In this document: in pieces, positions 29,638-39,326 of the stretch
How positions within the stretch are numbered: position 1 is the stretch's first letter
How the letters are laid out: each line of letters begins with the position of its first letter
Source of the DNA: Flavobacterium oreochromis
GTDB lineage: Bacteria; Bacteroidota; Bacteroidia; Flavobacteriales; Flavobacteriaceae
Direction: 5' to 3'
NCBI RefSeq assembly: GCF_019565455.1
Contig: NZ_CP067377.1
Coordinates: 2,734,001-2,798,000, forward strand
Length of the DNA: 64,000 nt
Translations under genes and position numbers: made by a program
Notes under the pieces: model-generated
What the model saw: only the letters and a program-made list of their open reading frames with translations
Databases searched by the model: none
Told to the model about the DNA's origin: nothing

Positions 29638-29737
29638 AGAAAAAGATTTTAAAATTAGCAACCAAGTTATTGAATCTTCTATCCAAGCCTTAATAATAGT
29701 CCTTTATGACTGAATAACTATTTGATACTGATTCAAT

Positions 29738-29810
29738 AAAACTGACAAAGTCCTGATCGAAGGATAAGCCTAGAAACTTTGCAGTTCGAATGGTTTACTT
29801 TGTCAGTTTT
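29738..29810 (-). ncRNA. Candidate IS110 bridge RNA hairpin, copy A
   Basis: AAAACTGACAAAGT (29738-29751) and ACTTTGTCAGTTTT (29797-29810) form a perfect 14 bp stem enclosing a 45-base internal region, in the non-coding part upstream of the transposase gene. That is where the IS110 group keeps its bridge RNA. Copies B and C have the same structure, and copy C keeps the pairing with compensatory changes. Confidence 0.6.
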
Positions 29811-29854
29811 GGTTGTTATTAAATTTACGAATTTTTCAAAGAACAAATCTAAAG

Positions 29855-30215
29855 GGTTGTTTGCTCATTTTTTTAGAAGAAAGCCAAAGAGGCTTTTCTT
29901 AAAAATGAAGCGCTCTCTTTTGGCTTTCTTCCAAAAAAATCGAGCACCACAAGGCTAAAGTGCCTGTAAACTAAAGGTAAACACTCGAAGGTTAGTAAAT
30001 ACTTGCCAATGGATAAAGGATAAATAAACGGATTTTTATATATTTGGAATATAGCAATACAAGACGTTCTTTAAAAAAACAGTTGTAGTTAGAGGTAAGG
30101 CAAGCGGAAAATTTTTTTAACGATTTTGTCAGAAAAGAGATACCCAAAGTAGTGGTAACCCTAGTAAAAAACGCATAAATTATTATCCTTTTGGTTCGCT
30201 CGTGCCTAACCGCCA
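29855..30215. repeat. Conserved cassette leader, copy 1 (~350 bp)
   Basis: It starts GGTTGTTTGCTCATTTTTTT and runs to the YYPFGSL-coding start of tip 2. Nearly the same sequence precedes tips 3, 4, 5 and 6. It includes two AAGCC/GGCTTTC-type inverted repeats near its start and the landmark segments GTAAACACTCGAAG and GACGTTCTTTAAAAAAACAG. No convincing gene is encoded on either strand. It is probably a recombination homology or the remains of Rhs body DNA. Confidence 0.7.
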
Positions 30216-31277
30216 TGGTAGCTCAAAACCAAATGGTTATCGTTATGGATTTAATGGAAAAGAGGACGACTGGCAAATTAAAGGCGAAGGAAATAGTTAT
30301 GATTTTGGGGCTAGGTTTTATGATTCGAGGATTGGAAGGTTTTTAAGCCTTGATCCATTACAAACAAAGTTTGCAAATTTGAGTCCATATATTTATGCCG
30401 CAAATAATCCTGTTTCTCATATTGATCAAGATGGTAAATACGCTCTTTTTATCCATTATATGCTTACTAGATACAAATTAATGAAATCAGGTATTTCAGA
30501 AGTCGTAGCTAATCTAATTGCACATTATTCTTCAACTTATACAAACAATCCAGCATCTAGATCTTCAACTTATGAAGGGGCACTGATGGGAAGAGTTATA
30601 GTAGATAAGAATGTAAAATATAGTCAAGGTAATAACTCAATTTTCAAAAGTATTGGCGGAGCTTTAAATGGAGATCAAGCCAAAGGAATACTTTATAAAA
30701 AATGGATCGATTACACAAGAACTAAAGATTCACAGTCTGAAGGTGCTGAAGCTCAAAAGTGGCATTCTACAAGAACTTATTCTGAATCAAATATTATATC
30801 AGCTCAAGTTTCAATTAACAGAAGCCTTAATAATGCTTGGAGTTTATTATTCGAATCAGCAAGTTTAAGTTCTATTCAACATATGGAAGCAAATACAAAA
30901 GCCGTAGAAAATCTTGGAATGGCATGCATACTTTGCAAGATGTACAAGCACATAAAGGGGCTATATTTAGATCTACTGCAAAAAATTTATTTGGATATTT
31001 TAGTTGGGATGGAAATACCCACGATTTGGACAATGATATGCATCCTAATGAATTTGATTTTAAAAGAGCTTCATTTGCAACTGAAAGCGCAATAATTGTC
31101 CACCAAGCATTAAATGGTGTTTATAAAGGAATAAAAAATGGGCAGAGAATTTACACAGAAGGAATGACGACTGAACAATTAGGACAACTTAATCAGGCTT
31201 TACAAAAAGGAGGTTATGAATTAATAGATATAGAGAGAACAGATGTTAGTAAGATACAAAAGAAAGGAAAACGTTAA
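30181..31277 (+). CDS. Rhs tip 2: orphan RHS core with phospholipase-C-like toxin domain (frameshifted)
   Basis: The core runs [30 protein letters not shown] to SLDPLQTKFANLSPYIYAANNP and HIDQDG (residues 1-85). The C-terminal region has ANLIAHYSSTYTNNPASRSS and, after a missing G near 30915, GMHTLQDVQAHKGAIFRST and DNDMHPNEFDF. H-x3-D-x3-H (HTLQDVQAH) resembles the helical metal site of zinc-dependent phospholipase C-like proteins, so a membrane-lipid-attacking toxin is possible. This is inference from a short motif. No Rhs N-terminal body is attached. The lipoprotein gene downstream overlaps its 3' end. Confidence 0.75.
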
Positions 31278-31769
31278 AAAACTTTTTTTAGTTTTATGTT
31301 TGGTATGCGTTCTTTTTTCTTGCACAAGGACAAATTATTATTACACAGATTTAGATGATTCTAAATTAGAAGTTATAAAAAGAGAAACAAAAAAATATTC
31401 AATAATTATTTCTGTTATAGGTATTGATGACAAAATAGAAATTTTATCGAAAATTGAATCACTAGATGTAAAATTAGCTATTGATTCTCTCTCGTTAAAA
31501 ATTAATGATTCAATTAGTAACTTCTACAAAAAGAAATTCTTCTAAGCAATGGTAATGAAGTTACTTTTAGAAATTTTTGTGAATTAGAAAAATATAAGGA
31601 TAATAAAATCTCTAGAGAAAAGATTGTCAGATTTTATGTTAGTAATATAAGTTTTGAAAAAAATGAAAATATTAAGTTGAGTTTTTTAATAAATTCTAAT
31701 GACCCATTAAATAGTGAAAGGTTTGAGTTTTTTATGAAGAAGAGATCAAGGTATCGCTTGGTTTATTAA
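31243..31769 (+). CDS. Candidate lipoprotein immunity protein for tip 2 (frameshifted)
   Basis: An N-terminal hydrophobic stretch ends in a lipobox (LVCVLFSC), so the product would be lipidated and face the periplasm. That suits protection from a toxin acting on membranes or in the periplasm. A single A is missing in the A5 run at 31528-31532. The repaired frame continues KEILLSNGNEVTFRNFCELE to the stop at 31767. The coding region overlaps the tip 2 end by 35 bases. Not a recognised family; the role is inferred from position. Confidence 0.6.
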
Positions 31770-31860
31770 CCTGCATCTCCTTAAGTAATTCTATACAAAA
31801 GTGTCCGTTATAACGGAATTACTAGTAAATAAAGGGGTTTAGAGAGGGTATTTGAAATAA

Positions 31861-31897
31861 AAAAATCCCTAACGTTAATTTGTTAGGGATTTTTTTT
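31861..31897 (+). terminator. Terminator after cassette 2
   Basis: AAAAATCCCTAAC and GTTAGGGATTTTT form a 13 bp stem with a short loop followed by a T run, about 90 bases past the immunity gene. Confidence 0.85.
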
Positions 31898-32024
31898 ATG
31901 ATCTGTTTTTTGTGATTTTCCTAAAGGAGGTTGGTTTTTGTTTGGCTTGCACTTTCCACGATAATTTTAGCAAAAAGCGTCCCTTAATAAACACAAAACC
32001 AACTGTGATGCTGGTTTTGTTGTT

Positions 32025-32318
32025 TTATGGTTTTAATTTATCAAGGCTTTGATAGGTATTAAAAACGGAGTAAATGTGTACAATATTGTTTTCTTGGTCA
32101 ATATTAAAATAAACAAGAAACGGAAACGATTTAAATGGTATAGCTCTTAAATGTTTGTATCGTACTTGGTAAAAAGGATTAGTTTCTAGGTTTTGATATA
32201 CTTCTTCAAGTTGTTGGTCAAAATTAGCTACTGCAGAAGCAGAAAATTGACTGTAATACTCGTAGGCATTTTCAATTTCAAGCTGTGCTTGAGGCAAAAT
32301 AAATAAACTATAAGCCAT
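32025..32318 (-). CDS. RelE/ParE-family toxin
   Basis: About 97 residues from MAYSLFILPQAQLEIENAYE (an upstream MKS start is possible). PFYQVRYKHLRAIPFKSFPFLVYFNI is the usual beta-sheet core of ParE/RelE toxins with its Arg/Lys cluster. The gene overlaps the antitoxin gene upstream by about 10-20 bases, typical of type II toxin-antitoxin pairs. Members of this fold either poison gyrase or cut mRNA; which one cannot be told. Confidence 0.88.
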   Translation of the reverse strand: MAYSLFILPQAQLEIENAYEYYSQFSASAVANFDQQLEEVYQNLETNPFYQVRYKHLRAIPFKSFPFLVYFNIDQENNIVHIYSVFNTYQSLDKLKP

Positions 32319-32526
32319 ACTTTTCACGTAATTGGCTTAATTGTTCTCTAGCAGGCATAAAACTGGTTTTAGGTTCGTTTAAACGAGCGTCAAGTATTTT
32401 CTTTTGTTCTTCAGTTAGTGTAAAATCTTCTTCTTGTTTTTTCTCGTATTTAGCACCAATAAGTTCTAAAAATTCCAAAAAGAAATGTTGTTTATTATCT
32501 GGGATATTTACATTATATGAAATCAT
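32308..32526 (-). CDS. Antitoxin of the RelE/ParE pair
   Basis: A 72-residue helical protein with the C-terminal pattern LTEEQKKILDARLNEPKTSF and AREQLSQLREKYGL found in small addiction-module antitoxins (DUF2683/CHP02574-like). It lies directly before the toxin and overlaps it. The N-terminal half (NIPDNKQHFFLEFLELIG) may bind DNA for autorepression. Confidence 0.82.
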   Translation of the reverse strand: MISYNVNIPDNKQHFFLEFLELIGAKYEKKQEEDFTLTEEQKKILDARLNEPKTSFMPAREQLSQLREKYGL

Positions 32527-32538
32527 AACTTTACTTTT

Positions 32539-32889
32539 TTAGATAGATAATTGTTGTTGTAAATTACTTTTTAAAATAAAAGCATCTATTAACTCTTTTA
32601 CAATGTGTTTTTTCTCATCCGAAAGTTTTTCGATAGACTTGAATTGATTCAATAACTCTTTATCGGTTAGGGTAATATTGGCTAAATCTTCTTTAGTACC
32701 ATTTAATAAATATTCTGTGGTAACATTTAAGGTATTAGCGATTTTTGCTAATACATCAGCCGAAGGCATTGCTCCTTTGTTTTCATATCTTCCTATTTGC
32801 ACGTGATGTACTTGTGCTAGCTCGCTTAACTCTAGTTTAGAAAGTCCTTTTTCGGTTCGTAATTGCTTTAATCTACTGCTAAAATCCAT
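32539..32889 (-). CDS. XRE-family HTH regulator
   Basis: 116 residues. RLKQLRTEKGLSKLELSELA and HHVQIGRYENKGAMPSADVL form a Cro/CI HTH, and a helical C-terminal tail (EKKHIVKELIDAFILKSNLQ) may mediate dimerisation. It precedes the toxin-antitoxin pair by 13 bases and is likely in the same transcript. A divergent primase-like gene begins at 33060, so the gap 32890-33059 probably holds its operator; ACTATAAT and ATTATAGT form a loose inverted repeat there. Confidence 0.85.
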   Translation of the reverse strand: MDFSSRLKQLRTEKGLSKLELSELAQVHHVQIGRYENKGAMPSADVLAKIANTLNVTTEYLLNGTKEDLANITLTDKELLNQFKSIEKLSDEKKHIVKELIDAFILKSNLQQQLSI

Positions 32890-33059
32890 AACTATAAAGT
32901 TTATTAATTAAGCTAAATTAACTATAATGCAAGTAAAAAGCAAATAATTTGTGCGTTGTGGGTTAATTTTCAAAATTATAGTTTGTAAATATAAAAACTA
33001 TTTAGTTTATTTCTGTGCGAATTAGTTAATAAGTTAAATTTTTAAAAATATTTTAAAAG

Positions 33060-34647
33060 ATGAGTAATAACTTAAACACCACCAACCCCAACCACTACAT
33101 CCACGAAACCAAACACTTAAAAATAGCCATTTAGGCGGTATCAGGTTCAACAATTTAGAAGCCTTACGAGTAACACTGGGAATACAAAAACTAAAATCAG
33201 AGCAAGTTCTAAGACAGAATATTGATTTATACAATGACACCAGTATAGAAAAACTCACAAGAAAAGTAGCCGAAAAACTGGAAATAGGCACAACAATCGT
33301 AAGAAGAGATTTAGACGCATTAACCAATGAACTGGAAAACTACAGACTGCAAGAAGTAGAAAGAACAGTCGAAAGTCAAAAGTCGAAAGTCAAAAGTTTG
33401 ACTGAGAAAGAGATTAAACAAGCAAAGGAATTTTTAGCACAGGAAAATTTAATTGAACAAACACACAAAACTTAATCGGTAAATCGGGAGTAATCGGAGA
33501 AGAAATCAACCGCTTGTTAATGTACTTAATCTTTACCTCAAGAAAAACCAACAATCCATTACATTGTATATCATTAGGCAGTAGTGGAGCAGGAAAAACT
33601 CACCTGCAAAGTAAAGTAGCAGAACTTATTCCCGAAGAAGATAAAATAGAAATGACCGTTTTATCAGCCAATGCCTTTTATTACTTCAATCGCACGGAAC
33701 TACAAAACAAACTAATCTTAATCGAAGATTTGGACGGAGCAGAAAGTGTACTCTATCCACTTCGAGAACTACAATCAAAGAAAAAAATCACAAAAACCGT
33801 TGTTCATAAAGACAAAAAAGGCACTACTCAAACCATCCATTTAACGGTGGAAGGTCCTGTAAGTGTGAGTGGTTGTACTACACAAGAAAGCATCTACGAG
33901 GATAATAGTAATCGAAGTTTTTTATTATACATCGATGAAAGCCAGGAGCAGGATGAAAAAATTATGTTCTACCAGCGTGCCGTGTCAGCAGGACAAATCA
34001 ATTATGAAGAAGAAATACAAACTAAAATGTTACTTCAAAATGCACAAAGACTACTCAAAACCATAACGGTAAGAAATCCTTTTGCAATGCACTTAACACT
34101 TCCTCAATCCGTCTTTAAACCTCGAAGAACCAACGCCCATTATTTACAATTTATAGAAGCCATTACCTTTTACAAACAATACCAAAAGTTCCACCACATC
34201 GACAAAGAAACAGGAGAGGAATATATAGAAACATCAGTAGAAGATATACAAGAAGCCAACGAACTCATCAAAGAAGTGTTACTTAGAAAAAGCGATAGTT
34301 TATCAGGAGCGTGCAGAAACCATTTAGAAAACCTAAAAGAATATTTAAATCAAAGTAATCAAACTCAATTTTCCAATAGCGAAATAAGAAGAAATTTAAG
34401 AGTAAAAGAAACCACACTTAGACGATACAACACACAATTATTACTAGAAAACTAGATTAGAAAAGTAAAGAATAAAGTAGGTAAATCAAATTGTTATGAA
34501 GTAGTAAATATAGATGAATACAAAGACTTGAAAGACTTAATAAATAAAGCATTACAAGATTGTATGACACAAATACAACTCGCCAACTCGCCACAAACTA
34601 ACCTTACTCAAAAAACGAAGTCAATCAAAATAAAATCAACTAGTTAA
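33060..34647 (+). pseudogene. Broken primase-associated P-loop ATPase of a mobile element
   Basis: Read through two single-base losses (about 33130-33132 and 33467-33470) and an in-frame stop at 34453, this encodes about 525 residues. SNNLNTTNPNHYIHETKHLK starts it, GSSGAGKTHLQSKV is a Walker A motif, LILIEDLDGAESVLYPL a Walker B-like acidic stretch, and EIRRNLRVKETTLRRYNTQL a terminal HTH-like part. It resembles the C-terminal part of the CHC2-zinc-finger primase proteins of Bacteroidota mobile elements, but lacks the CHC2 domain. A short repeat (GTCGAAAGTCAAAA, twice) has been inserted at about 33368-33400. It lies next to a tyrosine recombinase. Confidence 0.65.
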
Positions 34648-34739
34648 GTGTAAAAAGTAAAAATAATCCAAAAAATAACATACACCAAAAAATAATTATT
34701 AACCATAAACAAAATTCCCCTTTTGGGGTTAGGGGGCTT

Positions 34740-35786
34740 ATGAAACAACTACACTTAAAAAACGAAAGCTATCGAGAAATACACAAGGATTTTAAAAACT
34801 GGTTGGATATATTAGGTTATGCGGAGAGTACACAAAAAAGTTTACCCAATCACCTCAAAGAGTTTTTTTATTACTTGGAAGAATACCAAATCAATCTAAT
34901 AAATGTACAAACAATAAAAAACTACTATCATCATCTAAAAACCCGAAACAATCAAACCCGAGACGGAGGACTTTCCAACACCTATCTCAACAAGCACATA
35001 CAAGCACTCATCAAATTGAACGACTACCTCAAAGCACACAACGCCAAACCACTTCCCATACATCTAAAACGAGAGGAATACAACCAAAGAGACTCTTTAC
35101 AAATCCTCACCCAAGAAGAAATTAAACAATTATTTAAAGCTACAGAATACAGTAATGAACAGGAGCGAATTAGAAAAAGAGATAAAGTAATTTTAGTGTT
35201 ATTATACAGTTGTGGACTACGACGAAATGAAGCGATAAACCTTGAAATCAAAGATATATTATTCGACAAAGAACGAATTTATGTTAGAAAAGGAAAAAAC
35301 TATAAAGAAAGATATGTGCCAATCAACGATTACAATTTAAAGATTATTGAAGAATACATTTACGACTTTAGACCAACTTTTTACAATTATAAACAAACCG
35401 AATATCTATTAATCAATTACAGAGGGATACAGTTATTAGGACAAACACTATGCAACAGATTAAGAGCCATAGAAAAAGCAAGCGGTATTAGGGAAAGCCC
35501 CTCCTGTGGAGGGGTTGGGGAGGCTCTATTTACATCAAGTTATGGAAATACAAACATCAGCAACGTATTAAAAAAGCTAAGTGATGAATTAAAGCTAATC
35601 AACTACAATTATCAAAACGCAATCCAAATCAGAAACAGTGTAATAGTAAACTGGCTCAAATCAAACAATCTTCGAAAAACCCAATATCTAGCAGGACATA
35701 GATATATCAGCAGTACAGAACGCTACCAACAAGACAATTTAGAAGAACTTCACGAAATGATAAACACTTTTCATCCGGCAGTATAA
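34740..35786 (+). CDS. Tyrosine recombinase (integrase), 3' end replaced by IS256
   Basis: 348 residues. The N-terminal SAM-like domain (about 1-100) includes FKNWLDILGYAESTQKSLP, and the catalytic domain includes VLLYSCGLRRNEAINLEIKD with the first catalytic Arg, QIRNSVIVNWLKSNNL with the second, and LAGHRYISSTERYQ with His and the nucleophile Tyr. The His of the HxxR box is not evident. An in-frame insert (SPSCGGVGEAL) is encoded by a palindromic repeat, CCCCTCCTGTGGAGGGG. The IS256 copy joins after TFHP, replacing the usual IK end with AV. Copies of its 3' end recur at three other places in the array. Confidence 0.85.
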   Translation: MKQLHLKNESYREIHKDFKNWLDILGYAESTQKSLPNHLKEFFYYLEEYQINLINVQTIKNYYHHLKTRNNQTRDGGLSNTYLNKHIQALIKLNDYLKAHNAKPLPIHLKREEYNQRDSLQILTQEEIKQLFKATEYSNEQERIRKRDKVILVLLYSCGLRRNEAINLEIKDILFDKERIYVRKGKNYKERYVPINDYNLKIIEEYIYDFRPTFYNYKQTEYLLINYRGIQLLGQTLCNRLRAIEKASGIRESPSCGGVGEALFTSSYGNTNISNVLKKLSDELKLINYNYQNAIQIRNSVIVNWLKSNNLRKTQYLAGHRYISSTERYQQDNLEELHEMINTFHPAV

Positions 35787-37139
35787 CACAAACTGTGTAA
35801 GTTAAAAAGTTATTCTGAAAAATTAGCTCGCTTAAAAGAGCTAAAATTTTTCGGAAATAACTTTTTAACGTTTTATATATTTACATAGTTATGATAGACA
35901 AAGAAGACTTATTAAACAACAAGGATTTTTTTAAATCCTTTAAAAATGGAGAAGATTTATCTTCCTTTTTTAAGCAAATGCATAAACGAGCAGTAGAACA
36001 CATGCTCAATGCCGAACTAGATGCTCACTTAGATACCGAAAAACATCAAAAAACCTCTGACGGCAATTATCGTAATGGTCATGGAACCAAGAAGATTAAG
36101 ACTTCCTTTGGAGAAGATCAAATTAAAGTCCCAAGAGATAGAGAAGGTAGTTTTGAACCTGTTTTAGTCCCTAAAAGACATAATATTATTGATGGTTTAG
36201 AGAATGTTATCATTTCATTTTATGCTAAAGGAATGAGTGTTAGTGATATTGAAGAGCAAATCAAAGAAATGTATAATTTTGACATTTCAACTTCTACCAT
36301 TTCAAGAATTACTAATGCAGTAGCAAGTGAGATAGTAACCTGGCAAAACAGACCATTAGATGAAGTTTACTTAATTGTTTGGATGGATGGAATTGTTTTC
36401 AAAGTTCGTGAAAACTCAAAAGTAATCAATAAAACTATCTATTTAGCAGTAGGACTTAATCATGAAGGACGAAAAGAAGTTCTTGGTATGTGGTTAGGTA
36501 AGAATGAAAGTTCAAGCTTCTGGATGAGTGTTTTAACCGATTTAAAAGCCCGCGGAGTGGAAGATATTTTAATAACGGCTACCGATAATTTAAACGGATT
36601 TACTCAAACCATACGTTCTGTTTTTCCTGAATCACAAACACAGATTTGTGTGGTTCACCAAATAAGAAATGCTTGTAGATATGTCGTATGGAAAGATAAA
36701 AAGCAATTTACAACCGACATGAAACTAGTCTATACAGCACCAACAAAACAAGCCGCCGAGTTAGCTCTAGAAGATTTTGCTCAAAAATGGGAATCTAAAT
36801 ATGGATATGCTATCAAATCTTGGAGGGAAAATTGGGACGAATTAACCATCTTTTTGACTTCCCGTTAGAAATCCGCAAAATTATTTATACCACAAATTTA
36901 ATTGAAAATCTTAATGGGAAAATTCGCAAGTACACCAAAAACAAAATGTCGTTTCCAACAGATGAGGCGGTAATAAAATCGGTTTACCTTGCCTTAAAAG
37001 AAGCAACTAAAAAATGGTCGATGCCAATACAAAATTGGGGTATTGTTTTAAACCAATTTAATCTTATATTTGAAAAAAGGCTCAGATTATAAAATCCAAG
37101 CCTAAACTTTTTAACTTACACACTTTGTAGGATAGTGTC
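35777..37139 (+). mobile_element. IS256-family insertion sequence, copy 1 (1363 bp)
   Basis: The ends GGCAGTATAACACAAACTGTGTAAG and its counterpart reading out to GGATAGTGTC are imperfect terminal inverted repeats sharing GTGTAAGTTAAAAAGTT. All three copies in the window are exactly 1363 bp. Flanks are TTTTCATCC on the left and AATTGCTAC on the right, with no target duplication. The copy has therefore been involved in recombination or deletion after insertion into the integrase gene. Confidence 0.9.
35891..37092 (+). CDS. IS256-family transposase, copy 1 (frameshifted)
   Basis: The joined ~400-residue protein is a Mutator/IS256 DDE transposase: [10 protein letters not shown] (first Asp), [13 protein letters not shown] (second Asp), [10 protein letters not shown] and, after the break, [16 protein letters not shown] (catalytic Glu). 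The frame ends at LTIFLTSR near 36868 and resumes as [14 protein letters not shown]; one T is missing from the T5 run at 36851-36855. The same break is in all three copies, so it is either an inherited mutation, a systematic base-calling error or, less likely, programmed -1 slippage. Confidence 0.9.
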
Positions 37140-37434
37140 AATTGCTACGAACCAACAACTAACAACCGACAACCTTTTTACCTCAAATTACGGCAACACC
37201 AATATCAGCAACGTATTAAAAAAATTAAGTGATGAATTAAAACTAATTAATTATAATTATCAAAATGCTATCCAAATCAGAAACAGCGTAATAGTAAACT
37301 GGCTAAAACAAAACAACTTACGAAAAACACAATATCTTGCAGGAGATCGTTACATCAGTAGTACAGAAAGGTATCAGCAAGACAATTTGGAAGAACTCCA
37401 CGAAATGATAAACACTTTTCATCCAATCAAATAA
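37140..37434 (+). pseudogene. 3' fragment of a second tyrosine recombinase gene
   Basis: After the right end of IS256 copy 1 and an AACAACC-rich short repeat, the frame SNYGNTNISNVLKKLSDELK continues to TFHPIK. This is the C-terminal third of an integrase similar to, but differing at many bases from, the one at 34740. The catalytic His is changed (LAGDRYISST instead of LAGHRYISST). It has the intact IK end that the upstream copy lacks. It is not functional by itself. Confidence 0.8.
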
Positions 37435-37460
37435 TCTTCCAAAGAACAATCAATCAATAG

Positions 37461-37931
37461 GTGTTCACTCCTGGCTCGCTTTGTTCCAGTCATCACTTCC
37501 AGTCGCTTTTACAAGCTCCGTTCTCGTTCTTCCTTGCACACACTCTCTGCGTCGTTCACGCTTCGCTATTTTGTCCGTTATAGTTTTTAGTGTGTTCCGC
37601 TTCGCTTCACCTAAATCAAGGAACACGTCCAACGCTCGCCGTGTTGTGGCGGTTGCTCCCTGTACTCTCAGTACGCCCTGCAAGGTGTAGCGAAGCTACG
37701 CCGAATAGATTTGCTACCTGCTTCGTTCCTCGCAGTACGCTTCAGGGCTATGCTTTCAGCACATTGCTCCTCGTCCGCATCCTGTGTCGCAGGCTTCGGT
37801 ACATTGCCGCAACACCGCCACATCGCTCCTCGGTAAGTAAAAAGGCTTTTTTATACCACTAACCGCATAACGCCTTTTTACTTCCCTGCGGTGCTTGGGG
37901 GTGTTAAACGTTACGCAGACTAACGCCCTTC
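37461..37931. repeat. GC-rich conserved block, copy 1
   Basis: A markedly GC-rich island in an AT-rich region, beginning GGTGTTCACTCCTGGCTCGC and ending ACTAACGCCCTTC. It contains a 12 bp stem (AAGTAAAAAGGC 37835-37846 with GCCTTTTTACTT 37872-37883). Copies 2 and 3 are nearly the same; this one lacks about 20 bases near 37760 and has a different stretch near 37910. Always placed between the integrase 3' end and the cassette leader. The open frames inside look like composition artefacts. Confidence 0.75.
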
Positions 37932-38283
37932 GGTTGTTTGCTCATTTTTTTAGAAGAAAGCCAAAGAGGCTTTTTCTTAAAAATGAAACTCTCTTTTTTT
38001 GCTTTCTTTCAAAAAAATCGAGCACCATAAGGCTAAAGTACCTGTAAACTACAGGTAAACACTCGAAGAATAGTAAATACTTGCCAATGGATAAAGGATA
38101 AATAAACGGATTTTTATATATTTGGAATGTAGCAATACAAGACGTTCTTTAAAAAAACAGTTGTAGTTAGAGGTAAGGCAAGCGGAAAAATTTTTTAACG
38201 ATTTTGTCAGAAAAGACATACCCAAAGTAGTGGTAACCCTAGTAAAAAACGCATAAATTATTATCCTTTTGGTTCGCTCGTTC
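37932..38283. repeat. Conserved cassette leader, copy 2
   Basis: Same ~350 bp sequence as at 29855-30215, from GGTTGTTTGCTC to the start of tip 3. Minor differences only. Here it directly follows the GC-rich block. Confidence 0.75.
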
Positions 38284-39312
38284 CTAATAGGCACGGATAC
38301 AGTAAAGACTACCGTTACGGATTCCAAGGACAAGGAAAAAGATGACCAAATTAAAGGGGAAGGGAATTCTTTGAATTATACGTTTAGAATGCACGACCCT
38401 AGGGTGGGAAGGTTTTTTGCTAGAGATCCATTAAGTTTTAATTTTCCTTGGAATAGTCCTTATGCTTTTTCTGAAAATAGGGTTATGGATGGAAGAGAGT
38501 TAGAAGGTTCTGAAGTTACCCTTATTGATCCCAAGAAAGATGCAACTATTTATAATGAAGCAGTAAAAAATACCGATAAATCTGCTGTACACGTATATAT
38601 GCACGGTTCACCTTCTTCTTTCGATTTAACAGGTAACGGTAAATGGACTGATAAACCTGGAGAATTTAAAGCTGTTTTAGAGAAAAGTGATGTATATAAA
38701 AATGCTAAAAGCACTGAAAAAATTGTTGTTGTTTTACATTCTTGTAGGACAGGTCGATCTTTCTTTAAAGAAAACGGTCAATACCTCAAAGCAATCGCAC
38801 AGAAAATAAGTGCTGAGTATCCTAATTTAATATTAATCGCACCAGACGAAAGAGGAGCATTTATTCCTGGGAAAGAATTAGGCCCTAGAAAAATCACAAA
38901 TGCCAAAAACAAAAGAGCCGATCCAGTTGATGGAGAACACGGAAAAGTAGATATTAATACTCCTGGTCATTGGAATTTATTTGAAGGAGGGGAATGGAAA
39001 GGACAATTTGATGCTGATTACAATGGTATGAGTGCTCCAAGTGCTTGGGACTATATGTTTAACTATACAGATGTTGATGTGACCATAACGGGAATAACAA
39101 CAGTTAATAATTTAAAAGTTAGGACTACAGCAGGTTATGGTAATAACGTTATTAAGCAATTACCTAAAGGATCATCATTAAATCTTACAGGAAAAGTTGA
39201 TGGTGCTTGGAAAGAGATTTCATTAGGTGGAGATAAAAAAGGATGGGTTAATAGTAGTTATGTTGAAGAAAATGTATCTGTTGAAGTTGGAGATAAGAAA
39301 AAGAATAAATAA
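38259..39312 (+). CDS. Rhs tip 3: RHS core, predicted cysteine-peptidase-like toxin and SH3 domain (frameshifted)
   Basis: [20 protein letters not shown] is followed by an extra G near 38332. The core then continues KDDQIKGEGNSLNYTFRMHD to [20 protein letters not shown]. The variable part has HVYMHGSPSSFDLTGNG and IVVVLHSCRTGRSFF. A His-Gly followed by an HSC-type Cys on a hydrophobic strand is the pattern of caspase-fold (clan CD, CHAT/C80-like) peptidases. The C-terminal ~70 residues (VNNLKVRTTAGYGNNVIKQL, KGWVNSSYVEE) form a bacterial SH3 domain. The enzymatic call is inference. The small membrane-protein gene downstream is a candidate immunity gene. Confidence 0.75.
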
Positions 39313-39326
39313 ATTTAAAATAAAAA

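Larger units (their letters stand above)
28500..29853 (-). mobile_element. IS110-family insertion sequence, copy A
   Basis: The edges were set by comparing copies A, B and C, which all begin CAAATAATAATTGTTAAAC and end CAAAGAACAAATCTAAAG or close to it. Copy A is about 1354 bp, the same as copy B. It holds one transposase gene and, upstream of it, a 190-base non-coding stretch with a long hairpin. As in the IS110 family generally there are no terminal inverted repeats. It sits between the end of cassette 1 and the leader of cassette 2. Confidence 0.8.

Noticed and set aside
29992-30216. Minus-strand open frame in the cassette leader, also at 38049, 41889, 45454 and reversed at 49637
   Set aside because: It runs antisense into the Rhs core, shifts frame between copies at the T run, and has no recognisable protein features; it is a shadow of the conserved leader.
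36851-36868. Programmed -1 frameshift in the IS256 transposase
   Set aside because: Not adopted as the annotation: the site lacks a canonical slippery heptamer and IS256 transposases are normally single-frame. Kept only as an alternative explanation of the shared break.
37465-37690. Overlapping open frames on both strands of the GC-rich block (about 70 residues each, repeated at 41256 and 50450)
   Set aside because: Open frames on both strands in a GC-rich island are expected by chance. The residue composition (Arg/Thr-rich) is not protein-like, and the leader side has no start signals.
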